From an uncultured Spirochaetales bacterium (GTDB lineage Bacteria > Spirochaetota > Spirochaetia > Sphaerochaetales > Sphaerochaetaceae), in assembly GCA_937902565.1 (NCBI GenBank), contig CALFMX010000257.1, positions 1-13,425 on the forward strand: a stretch of DNA of 13,425 nucleotides, given 5' to 3'. The position numbers were made by a program, and so were the translations under genes. This document shows positions 6,545 to 13,329 of this stretch, one piece after another. Every line of letters starts with the position of its first letter. Position 1 is the stretch's first letter. The notes under the pieces are model-generated. The model was given only the letters and a program-made list of their open reading frames with translations. It was not told the origin of the DNA and did no database searches.

Positions 6545-7792
6545 TTAGATGATATCCCGGTACGAGCTATCGATCTTCACTCCCATGCGGCTGGTGGTGT
6601 ATGCCGCCCCGAAGGCTGCAATGTAGGAGTCGATCAGGATGCCCAGTCCGTTGAGCAGGGGCATCAGGCCGATGATGCTCAGCTCGGCCCCGTAGAGGTC
6701 GATCTTGAGGAACTGCAGCGTGATGGTGGTGATGAAGAAGACCTCCCAGCCCAGGTAGAGGGGACTGAGGTAGGAGAAGAGGGCCGTGCTGAGGGCAACG
6801 ATCACCAATACCTTGTCCGGGGGCAGCTGCCCGCTTGTGGCATAGAGAAGGCTCAGGACCGACAGGGTGGCGATCATGGCAGAGCCTCCGCGCCCGATGA
6901 TGGTGTAGAGGGGGACGCTGGTGGCACTGACGCGCTTCTGGACACCGAGGTTATGGCGGGACAGGCTGATCGTCATGGGGCTGGAGAAGAAGATGCTGCC
7001 GGAGAAGAGGGCCGAGATGGCGGGTGCCAACATCCGGTAGATGACTTTGTAGGGGTTGAGCCTGAAGCGGCTGACGATGCCAAAGAGCAGCGGCAGCACC
7101 ACGAGCAACACCGCGAAGGTTGCCGCGATGAGCATGAGGAGGAATCGGCCTGCAACGAAGAGGGTCCCCTCATACTGCATGTGGGTGAACCAGTACGCCG
7201 AGGCGAAGAAGATGAAGAAGAAGCCGACACTGGTGTACGCCTTGGCGAGGCGGAACATCGTCTCGCTGAAGGAGTTCATCGTAACATACGCCGGCCTGAT
7301 GACCTCAAGGTTGGGCTTGAGGAAGTAGCCGAGGATCAAGGCGATGATGATAATCGGGAAGAGGAAGCTCTCTGCACTGACCAGCGTATAGAAGGGGTTT
7401 ACCGGCAAGATTGACGAGAAGATCTGTGAAAGGGATTGTGGGGTGATGATCGAGAGCAGCTCTGGCGTTGAGCCGGCGCTGCTGCTGGCGGGAAAGAGTG
7501 CGGGGAAGAAGCGGAAGACGGCCGCGGCAGAAACGGCAAGCAACACCGTGGTCACAATCGACCAGATGATCGTCGTCCGGGCGAAGACCCCTCCCTGCGA
7601 GTCCTTGCGCAACGATGCAATACCGCTGGAAAATCCGATAAAGACCAGCGGGATGAGCACAAATCCCCCAAGTTGCACCACGAGCGCCGTGATGGTATAC
7701 ATGATTTGGGAGAAGAGAGCCGATTCACCAAACAGTAGTGTTGCAGCCAGGCCAAATGCTGTTGCAGCTAAATAACTAATCCACGTCTTCAT
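6545..7792 (-). CDS. SDF-family (dicarboxylate/amino acid:cation symporter fold) transporter with non-canonical ion site
   Basis: The 415-residue inner-membrane protein follows the SDF/DAACS layout: six N-terminal helices, a serine-rich HP1-like loop S-G-S-I-F-F-S-S-P (264-272), a TM7-like segment (about 288-318), an HP2-like segment (about 335-360) and a TM8-like amphipathic helix (about 377-401). Known members couple uptake of glutamate, aspartate or C4-dicarboxylates to Na+ or H+. Here the TM7 N-M-D-G-T motif is replaced by G-R-G-G-S (300-304). The TM8 region reads D-S-Y-I-A-A-F-G-A-A-Y (388-398) without the usual N and second D of the ion site. Substrate and coupling ion therefore cannot be assumed. 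An in-frame TGA eight codons upstream and no start between fix the ATG. It has no Shine-Dalgarno but does have a promoter that predicts a leaderless message. It precedes and is probably coupled to the 255-residue membrane protein. Confidence 0.8.
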   Translation of the reverse strand: MKTWISYLAATAFGLAATLLFGESALFSQIMYTITALVVQLGGFVLIPLVFIGFSSGIASLRKDSQGGVFARTTIIWSIVTTVLLAVSAAAVFRFFPALFPASSSAGSTPELLSIITPQSLSQIFSSILPVNPFYTLVSAESFLFPIIIIALILGYFLKPNLEVIRPAYVTMNSFSETMFRLAKAYTSVGFFFIFFASAYWFTHMQYEGTLFVAGRFLLMLIAATFAVLLVVLPLLFGIVSRFRLNPYKVIYRMLAPAISALFSGSIFFSSPMTISLSRHNLGVQKRVSATSVPLYTIIGRGGSAMIATLSVLSLLYATSGQLPPDKVLVIVALSTALFSYLSPLYLGWEVFFITTITLQFLKIDLYGAELSIIGLMPLLNGLGILIDSYIAAFGAAYTTSRMGVKIDSSYRDII

Positions 7793-7799
7793 ACCAGAC

Positions 7800-7828
7800 A
7801 GAGTAATCCAACATCAAGGGCAAGTCAA
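7800..7828 (-). promoter_or_regulatory. Predicted promoter of the SDF-family gene (leaderless type)
   Basis: On the minus strand TTGACT (7828-7823; 5 of 6 consensus) is followed by 17 bp and TACTCT (7805-7800; 3 of 6). The predicted transcription start falls at 7793 or 7792, on or next to the ATG. It sits in the 46-bp gap after the GH13 gene stop, so the transporter pair can be expressed independently of the upstream glycosidase. Confidence 0.4.
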
Positions 7829-7838
7829 TCAAAGTCGC

Positions 7839-10800
7839 TTAGGACATAAGCCGTTGCAAGCGATATTCCGCCATGCTCTCCTTTTCCAGAAGGGTCTTGA
7901 TGTACGACGCTGGTCTTTCCATTCCCTTGGAAACGTGCAGGGAGAGGGCACTGAGGTAGATTATCTCCTGCATCGCCTCCTTGGTGTACCAGACGACCCC
8001 TTGGTGCTCATTGATATTGGCATAGGAGCGGACCCCCTCATCCTCCACGAGGGTGGCGAGGATCGCAAGGGGATCGGCGGTGATATCATCGACCATGTAC
8101 GCCGCGGCGGCCAGGATTGCCGCACTGTGGCACACCTTGCGTGCCATATCCTCAACAAAGCCCGCTTCACGCAACTCCTTGGAGAAGAAGCGTGAGAGGA
8201 GCAGGCGGTCGCTCACCTTCATCGCATCAGTGATGGTCATCGTCTCGGAGATGAATGGCTTGATGAAGAGGGCGGCGGCGACAATCGTCTCTGCCTCATC
8301 GAGGATCTTGGCCCCATGGAGGGCCACGCGACCCTCCTCGCTGCCGAAGAGGGCGATCCAGCGCTGGATTTCGGTGAGCATCGTCGAGGCCTCGACCTCC
8401 CTGACGGATTCGGGGAGCGATTTTCGTGCCGCCGGGTGGAGGGTCTCGAGCGCTGCATTGAGGTGGGTATACGCCTCGGCGAGGGTGAAGAGGATCTTGC
8501 GCTCGCTCTTCTTGGTCGCCTCTCCGGCAAGCAGGAGGCGGATCTCCTTGAAGAAGGAGGGGCTGCCCAGGTTCTCCATCGCCTTGTAGATGGGCTTGAG
8601 GCGGAGGGCAAGGATCTCGGTCTCGAGGTCCCTGACACCACTATCCCCGATCTGCTCATAGAGCTCGCCATAGGTGCCATCGATATCCTCGACCTCGCGG
8701 ACGTTCAAGAACACCTTCGTCTCAAAGCCCCGGAGGTGGACGAACATCCCCTCATCGTAGACCCTGAGCGAGGGGCGCATGTAGGTCAGGCCCTCCTCAA
8801 AGGAGTCCCAGATGACGTAGCGCCGTCCCCCGAGGGTGAGGCCCAGCGACTCGGCCAGGGTGAGTGTGCGGATCCGCTTCTCACTCCCGCTCCCCTCGGT
8901 CTTGGGGGCTGAGCTCTTGATCCACCCCTCGACTGCTTCGTATTGGTTGTTGTAGAAGACCAGGGCACGCTCACGTTCGGTGCCATTGACGTAGCAGTAG
9001 GCACTCTCCTGGACGTGGCCGTCACGGTTCAGGTCGAAGATTTCGAAGTAGTCGACACCACTGAAGAGGTAGCGTTTCTTGAGGAGGGGGAAGATCCTCC
9101 GCTCATGCTGCTCGACCAGGTATTGGTTGGGCTTCTCATCCCAGTAGGAGCGGCGGTACTCCATGCCGTACTTCTCGCGGTAGCCCTCGACCTGGCCGTG
9201 GCCGAACATCGGCAGGCCCGGCATCGTGGCCAGGAGCGTGGAGACGCCGAAGTACTTGTCCCCATCCCCGAACTGGGCGATTGCCGTCTCCTCGTCGGGG
9301 TTGTTCATGAAGTTGACGAAGCGCTTGAGGATCTCGGCATCGAAGGAGATCGTCCCCTTGATCGTATCGCGGTACTTCTGGTTCTCCTGGTTCTTCAACA
9401 TGTTCATGAAGGCACTGTTGTAGACACGGTGCATGCCCAGGGTGCGGACGAAGTACCCCTCCATCATCCAGAACGCCTCGGCCAGCAGGAGGGTGTCGGG
9501 CAGCTCCTCGCTGATGCGGTCAACGACCTCGCGCCAGAACTCCTGGGGGATGAGGCGGTTGAACTCCCCCTCATCAAGGCCGTACTGCGAACGTCCGGCG
9601 ATGTCGCCGCCGTGTCCCGGTGCCGGGTACCAGAGGCGTTGGATATGCTTCTTTGCCAGCGTCATCGCAGCATCGAAACGGATGATGGGGAAGTTGTTCG
9701 CCACGTGCTTGATCTGCTGATAGACAGCCTCTCGAGTCACTGGGTTGAGGAAATCAAGCTGGGCAGTGTCATTCCAGGGCATCGATGTGCCATCGTTGCC
9801 GTGGAAGATATAGGTGGTCTCCCCACTCTGCAGGTCCCGTCTGCGGAAGGTGACCGCAGCGTCGGTCTGGTCGTAGTAGTGGTCCTCCACCTTGATCTCG
9901 ATGCGTGGGTCATCGCTGAGATTCGGCCCATCATAGGTGTAGGAGGGGAAGGGGGGATAGCTCTGGCGGATGAAGTAGTCGCTGTGGTTGATCACCCAAT
10001 CCCCGTCGATGCCGGTGTGGTTGGGGACCATGTCACTTGCCAGGCGGATGTTGTAGCGCCCGGCACGCTGGCGCAGGTCATCGAGGGCCGGCCAGCCCCC
10101 CAGCGAGGAGGCGATCTCATAGTTCTTCAGCGAGTAGGCCGATGCCTCCGCCTCGGGATTGCCACAGTAGTTCTTGATCTTCTTGCTCGCTGAGCTGCGC
10201 TCCCACAGGCCGATGAGCCAGAGGGCGGTAAAGCCGCGGCTGGAGAGCTTCTGCAGCTCCTCATCGGGGATCTGGTCGAGTGTGTGGACGGGTCGGTTGT
10301 ACTCCTTTGAGAGCTGGTCGAGCCATACCAGCGTCGACTTGGCGATCATAACGACGTTGGGCATCCAGTTGCGGTCGGCGGTGAATGCCTCGTACTCGCT
10401 ATCGCCGAGGGAGTAGTCGGGTACCACCATCGGTGGCTTGCCGCCGGCTCCCACCGGTGGATAGTATGGTCTCTCCTCCTCCTGCACGAAGTCGATCGCC
10501 CTCAAAAGCAGTGTCCTCATGGTATCGGGGATCAGGTCTCCCCAGTGTTCCAGGATGTAGGAGATCTGGTCGAGCAGGCTGTCGGGATAGAGCTTGGCGG
10601 GGCGGGAGAGGAAGCTGAAGATGTCCCCGTCGATGCCGCTTGCCGCCCCCTGGCTCGGCCCATGGCCACCGAGCATGGCGGTCAACGCCTGGGAGGCCTT
10701 GGGGAAGGTGAGCCCCTCCGGGGCGAGGAATGGCTTGGTCGCCTTGATGAGGGCGGGGTTCTCACCCATGACCTGGTGGATGAAGTAGCCGCGCATCGAC

Positions 10801-11186
10801 TCCTCATAGAAGAAGTCGAGGGGGAGGTTCTGTTCGACCAACAACGGCGAGGGGAACTCCTTCATGTAGAAGGCCAGGACCTCCTGGGCGGCATGGTTCT
10901 TGCTGACGAGGTTGGTGAGGCGGGTGAAGTAGTCGGGCTCGCTATCGGAGAGGTAGCGGGAGAGCACGCTCTGGTAGAGTTGGTGGAGGACGGCACAGGC
11001 GTGGAGGCGTCCCGGGGAGACCCAATCGTTGCCCCCTTTGGCCTTGACCTTGGCGTTGTAGAAGAAGGCGAGTTCCGCCGCTTGGCGATGCAAGGCGGCA
11101 AGATCTGAATCAGAAGCGAAGAGCGGTGGAAAAAAATCCATTTCGGTCCTTGTTCGAACTGAAATACGGAAATCACGTGTAATCAA
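7839..11186 (-). CDS. Very long GH13 (alpha-amylase superfamily) glycosidase/transglycosylase
   Basis: The protein has 1115 residues from a TTG start. It comprises an N-terminal helical region (about 1-280), a GH13 TIM barrel (about 285-715) and a long helical C-terminal region (about 855-1115). Conserved regions are I, S-D-M-V-P-N-H (384-390); II, I-R-F-D-A-A (502-507) with nucleophile D505; III, L-L-A-E-A-F-W with acid/base E570; and IV, M-N-N-P-D-E with D631. Region IV has proline where most GH13 enzymes have histidine (N-H-D). There is no signal peptide, so it is cytosolic and probably acts on alpha-glucans or oligosaccharides; the exact substrate is not evident. TTG 11186 has GGGAGG 6 nt upstream. 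ATG 11141 has AAGGA 5 nt upstream and would remove 15 residues. The longer N-terminus (F-R-I-S-V-R-T-R) resembles related enzymes as I remember them, so I prefer TTG. Confidence 0.88.
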   Translation of the reverse strand: MITRDFRISVRTRTEMDFFPPLFASDSDLAALHRQAAELAFFYNAKVKAKGGNDWVSPGRLHACAVLHQLYQSVLSRYLSDSEPDYFTRLTNLVSKNHAAQEVLAFYMKEFPSPLLVEQNLPLDFFYEESMRGYFIHQVMGENPALIKATKPFLAPEGLTFPKASQALTAMLGGHGPSQGAASGIDGDIFSFLSRPAKLYPDSLLDQISYILEHWGDLIPDTMRTLLLRAIDFVQEEERPYYPPVGAGGKPPMVVPDYSLGDSEYEAFTADRNWMPNVVMIAKSTLVWLDQLSKEYNRPVHTLDQIPDEELQKLSSRGFTALWLIGLWERSSASKKIKNYCGNPEAEASAYSLKNYEIASSLGGWPALDDLRQRAGRYNIRLASDMVPNHTGIDGDWVINHSDYFIRQSYPPFPSYTYDGPNLSDDPRIEIKVEDHYYDQTDAAVTFRRRDLQSGETTYIFHGNDGTSMPWNDTAQLDFLNPVTREAVYQQIKHVANNFPIIRFDAAMTLAKKHIQRLWYPAPGHGGDIAGRSQYGLDEGEFNRLIPQEFWREVVDRISEELPDTLLLAEAFWMMEGYFVRTLGMHRVYNSAFMNMLKNQENQKYRDTIKGTISFDAEILKRFVNFMNNPDEETAIAQFGDGDKYFGVSTLLATMPGLPMFGHGQVEGYREKYGMEYRRSYWDEKPNQYLVEQHERRIFPLLKKRYLFSGVDYFEIFDLNRDGHVQESAYCYVNGTERERALVFYNNQYEAVEGWIKSSAPKTEGSGSEKRIRTLTLAESLGLTLGGRRYVIWDSFEEGLTYMRPSLRVYDEGMFVHLRGFETKVFLNVREVEDIDGTYGELYEQIGDSGVRDLETEILALRLKPIYKAMENLGSPSFFKEIRLLLAGEATKKSERKILFTLAEAYTHLNAALETLHPAARKSLPESVREVEASTMLTEIQRWIALFGSEEGRVALHGAKILDEAETIVAAALFIKPFISETMTITDAMKVSDRLLLSRFFSKELREAGFVEDMARKVCHSAAILAAAAYMVDDITADPLAILATLVEDEGVRSYANINEHQGVVWYTKEAMQEIIYLSALSLHVSKGMERPASYIKTLLEKESMAEYRLQRLMS

Positions 11187-11192
11187 ATCACG

Positions 11193-11198
11193 CCTCCC
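11193..11198 (-). promoter_or_regulatory. Ribosome binding site for the TTG start of the GH13 gene
   Basis: On the minus strand GGGAGG ends 6 nt before the TTG at 11186. It is stronger than the AAGGA (11151-11147) that precedes the in-frame ATG at 11141, so it decides in favour of the TTG start. Both sites are well spaced, so two protein forms differing by 15 residues are possible. Confidence 0.6.
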
Positions 11199-11229
11199 TC
11201 GGGGTGTGGTCAGCCCATAACGGTAGCCC

Positions 11230-11258
11230 AGTATAGCATGGGGGAAAACCCTTGTAAC
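11230..11258 (-). promoter_or_regulatory. Predicted extended -10 promoter of the GH13 gene
   Basis: On the minus strand GTTACA (11258-11253; 4 of 6) is followed by 17 bp and TATACT (11235-11230; 5 of 6). TG one base before the -10 gives an extended -10 element. The expected start near 11223 leaves a leader of about 36 nt before the TTG, which includes the GGGAGG ribosome site. The promoter lies in the 95-bp gap after the pth stop. Confidence 0.55.
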
Positions 11259-11281
11259 CCCTATCTTTGGTAATCAATGGG

Positions 11282-11812
11282 CTAGGCAAAAGTCTTTATG
11301 ACCGGAAGGGTAGAATGCTGACTTTTGAGCATTATGTGTGCCGTATTGAAGAGATCGGGCAGGAGCGCCTCCTCAATCGGGTCGAAGCGGCTGAGCACCC
11401 ATGAGGAGACTGAGCCGTGCACCGGTCTGCCGACGCCGACCCTCAGGCGCAGGAACGAGTCGTCAGAGAGGTGTTGCACGATCGAGCGAAGCCCCTTGTG
11501 TCCGCCGAGCCCACCGCCCTGTTGGAGACGGAGGGTCCCGAAGGGCAGCTCAAGGTCGTCGTGGATGACCAGGAGCTGTTCGGCTTCCAGGTTGTAGTAG
11601 TCCAGCGCCGCCCGCACACTGCGTCCGCTCTCGTTCATGAAGGTCTCGGGTTTGAGCAGGAAGACCCCGTCGCGTGAGCTCATCCTGCCATGGAACTTTT
11701 GAGACCAGGCCTCCATTGGATAGATGTGGTCTGCGATCATCCACCCCACGTTGTGGCGTGTCTTTGCATATTGGCTGGTCGGGTTGCCCAGAAAGGCCAT
11801 AAGCTTTACCAT
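11282..11812 (-). CDS. pth: Peptidyl-tRNA hydrolase
   Basis: This cytosolic enzyme cleaves the ester bond of peptidyl-tRNAs released prematurely from ribosomes and so recycles tRNA. The 176-residue protein has all the Pth hallmarks: N10 and catalytic H20 in G-N-P...T-R-H-N-V-G (numbering identical to E. coli), K-P-E-T-F-M-N-E-S-G (54-63), H-D-D-L-E-L-P-F-G (84-92, catalytic D85), G-G-L-G-G-H-K-G-L-R-S and L-R-V-G-V-G-R-P. It is shorter than the 194-residue E. coli enzyme, mainly at the C-terminus. The start at 11812 is supported by the motif numbering. There is no Shine-Dalgarno sequence, and a TATAGT -10-like element ends 6 nt before the ATG, which suggests a leaderless transcript. The often-seen partner rplY is not adjacent. 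The gene diverges from the YqfO-like/homocysteine operon. Confidence 0.96.
   Translation of the reverse strand: MVKLMAFLGNPTSQYAKTRHNVGWMIADHIYPMEAWSQKFHGRMSSRDGVFLLKPETFMNESGRSVRAALDYYNLEAEQLLVIHDDLELPFGTLRLQQGGGLGGHKGLRSIVQHLSDDSFLRLRVGVGRPVHGSVSSWVLSRFDPIEEALLPDLFNTAHIMLKSQHSTLPVIKTFA
11784..11812 (+). promoter_or_regulatory. Tentative promoter of the YqfO-like/homocysteine operon
   Basis: TTGCCC (11784-11789; 4 of 6) is followed by 17 bp and TACCAT (11807-11812; 4 of 6). The expected start near 11819 would give a leader of about 30 nt containing GAGG at 11835-11838. The -10 coincides with the pth start codon on the other strand, so the two divergent promoters would interfere with each other. 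The match is modest. Confidence 0.22.
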
Positions 11813-11818
11813 GGCATC

Positions 11819-11824
11819 ACTATA
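11819..11824 (-). promoter_or_regulatory. -10 element of pth (leaderless type)
   Basis: TATAGT (5 of 6 consensus) on the minus strand ends 6 nt before the pth ATG, so transcription should start at the A of the start codon. The best -35 with 17-bp spacing is TTCTCT, a weak match, so an activator or low activity is possible. It overlaps the region that must drive the divergent genes on the + strand. Confidence 0.4.
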
Positions 11825-11848
11825 CGAAGAATGCGAGGCAGAGAGAAG

Positions 11849-12184
11849 ATGTATATCTTGGTTACCTACGTTCCCCCCTCACATCTTGAAGTTGTCAAGG
11901 ACGCCCTCTTTGCTGCAGGCGGGGGCGCCATCGGAGCCTACGACCAGTGCTGCTTCCAGACCCTGGGAACAGGGCAGTTCAGGCCCTTGGCAGGTAGTTC
12001 CCCATTCGTGGGAACACAGGATACCCTTGAGCGATGCGATGAGTGGCGTATAGAATTGGCTGTCGAGAAGGACAGGGCGGCCGCTGTGGTGGCCGCGCTC
12101 CTGGCGAGCCACCCGTACGAGGTGCCCGCATACCATCTCATCCCCGTTATAACAGACAAGGAGCTCACATGGCAAAAACCGTAG
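11849..12184 (+). CDS. Stand-alone YqfO/Nif3 C-terminal-type (CutA/PII-like fold) domain protein
   Basis: The 111-residue protein resembles the insert domain of YqfO (Nif3 family) proteins, and stand-alone bacterial relatives of that domain, with a CutA1/PII-like fold. Family features are the opening Y-I-L-V-T-Y-V-P, G-A-I-G-A-Y-D-Q-C (26-34), G-T-G-Q-F-R-P (40-46) and H-P-Y-E-V-P-A-Y (88-95). C34, C35 and C63 could bind metal or a thiol ligand, but this is a guess. The biochemical role of such domains is unsettled; trimeric small-ligand sensing is typical of the fold. I chose ATG 11849 because the family begins there. ATG 11831 in the same frame would add six basic residues and cannot be excluded. 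Its last 16 nt overlap the start of the homocysteine-biosynthesis gene, so the two are tightly coupled. The ribosome site (GAGG, 10 nt upstream) is weak. Confidence 0.75.
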   Translation: MYILVTYVPPSHLEVVKDALFAAGGGAIGAYDQCCFQTLGTGQFRPLAGSSPFVGTQDTLERCDEWRIELAVEKDRAAAVVAALLASHPYEVPAYHLIPVITDKELTWQKP

Positions 12185-13329
12185 CAGAGATCAATGAGAA
12201 GATCCGAAAAGGCACCGTTGTGGTGGTCAACGCCGAGGAGTTTGCCCAGATGGCTACTTCAAAGAGCCTGGGCACGCTGGCCGAAGAGGTGGATATCGTC
12301 ACCACCGCGACCTTCGGCCCGATGTGTTCAAGCGGTGCGGTCATCAACTTCGGCCACTGGTCGCCCCCGATCAGGATGGAGGAGATCCGTCTCAACGGGG
12401 TGAATGCCTACGAGGGCCTCGCCGCGGTGGACACCTACATCGGTGCGACAGCCGAATCGAAGTTCGACCCCACCTATGGGGGTGCCCATGTCATCGAGGC
12501 GCTCATCAGGGGCGATGATGTGCGCCTCCAGGCCCATGGCAAGGGGACCGACTGCTACCCCACCCGGGAGGTCGACACCTGGATCAACAAGGAGACGGTC
12601 AACGAGTTCTACCTCTTCAACCCGCGCAACGCCTACCAGAACTACGGGGCTGCGACCAACTCGACCGGCAAGATCAAATACACCTATATGGGCAGCCTCC
12701 TGCCCCGCTACAGCAATGTGACCTATTCGACCAGCGGGGAGTTGAGCCCCCTGCTCAACGACCCCTACCTCAGGACCATCGGCCTGGGCACGAGGATCTT
12801 CCTCGGTGGGAGTGTGGGCTACGTAGCGTGGAATGGCACGCAGTTCAACACACGTCGTAGCCGCAACAAGGATGGTGTGCCCACCATGGGCGGGGCAACC
12901 CTGGCGGTGGTCGGGGACGCCAAACAGATGTCTGCCGCGTTCATCAAGAGCGCCTACTACGAGAAGTACGGTGTCTCCCTCTTCGTCGGGATCGGTATCC
13001 CCATCCCGGTCCTCGATGAGGAGATGGCTGCCCACCTTGCCATCTCCAACGACCGGATCGAGACCTCGATCTGCGACTATGGCAAGGATGGCCACCCGCC
13101 GGTGCGGTCGGTGACCTACAGTGAGCTGGTCAGCGGTTCGGTGACCCTCGATGGCGGTCGGCAGGTCAAGACCGCCCCGCTCTCCTCACGTGCCAAGGCA
13201 CGCGAGATTGCGCAGGTGCTCAAGGAGTGGATCGAAGCGAAGGAGTTCTACCTCACCGAGGCGGTTGCCCCGCTGCCCTCCGATAGTTTTGTCCGACCCC
13301 TGGTCCCCCGTGAAGGAGGTGTGAGATGA
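12169..13329 (+). CDS. COG1900/DUF39 homocysteine biosynthesis protein (HcyBio)
   Basis: The 386-residue cytosolic protein belongs to the family shown in methanogens (MA1821 type), and implicated in sulfate reducers, to make homocysteine from aspartate semialdehyde and reduced sulfur in place of the O-acylhomoserine route. Two cysteines, C53 in F-G-P-M-C-S-S-G and C129 in K-G-T-D-C-Y-P, correspond, as I remember it, to the essential pair C54/C131 that carries a persulfide. Other family-like stretches are I-N-F-G-H-W-S-P-P (59-67), F-L-G-G-S-V-G-Y-V (211-219), G-G-A-T-L-A-V-V-G-D (241-250) and G-I-G-I-P-I-P-V-L (274-282). A strong AAGGAG (12158-12163) lies 5 nt before the ATG, which fixes the start against an in-frame ATG at 12043. 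It overlaps the gene before it by 16 nt and the NIL-domain gene after it by 4 nt (ATGA). Confidence 0.9.
   Translation: MAKTVAEINEKIRKGTVVVVNAEEFAQMATSKSLGTLAEEVDIVTTATFGPMCSSGAVINFGHWSPPIRMEEIRLNGVNAYEGLAAVDTYIGATAESKFDPTYGGAHVIEALIRGDDVRLQAHGKGTDCYPTREVDTWINKETVNEFYLFNPRNAYQNYGAATNSTGKIKYTYMGSLLPRYSNVTYSTSGELSPLLNDPYLRTIGLGTRIFLGGSVGYVAWNGTQFNTRRSRNKDGVPTMGGATLAVVGDAKQMSAAFIKSAYYEKYGVSLFVGIGIPIPVLDEEMAAHLAISNDRIETSICDYGKDGHPPVRSVTYSELVSGSVTLDGGRQVKTAPLSSRAKAREIAQVLKEWIEAKEFYLTEAVAPLPSDSFVRPLVPREGGVR

Noticed and set aside
6200..7414. 404-codon open frame on the + strand opposite the SDF and membrane-protein genes
   Set aside because: Its composition is extreme (very rich in D, E, G and H), it spans two real membrane-protein genes and it has no recognisable domain.
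8943..10193. 416-codon open frame on the + strand opposite the GH13 gene
   Set aside because: It is highly repetitive in E, V, D and L and antisense to conserved GH13 catalytic motifs, as expected of a GC-rich shadow frame.
11236..11270. G-rich/C-rich stretch after pth as a terminator hairpin
   Set aside because: The GGGG and CCCC runs do not form a clean stem with a following T run, and the region is better explained as the GH13 promoter.
11690..11848. N-terminal extension of the YqfO-like protein
   Set aside because: It runs antisense through the start of pth, and the family sequence begins at M-Y-I-L-V-T-Y.
12043..12168. N-terminal extension of the HcyBio protein by 42 residues
   Set aside because: It is a shadow of the YqfO-like gene in another frame; the strong SD and family-like N-terminus start at 12169.
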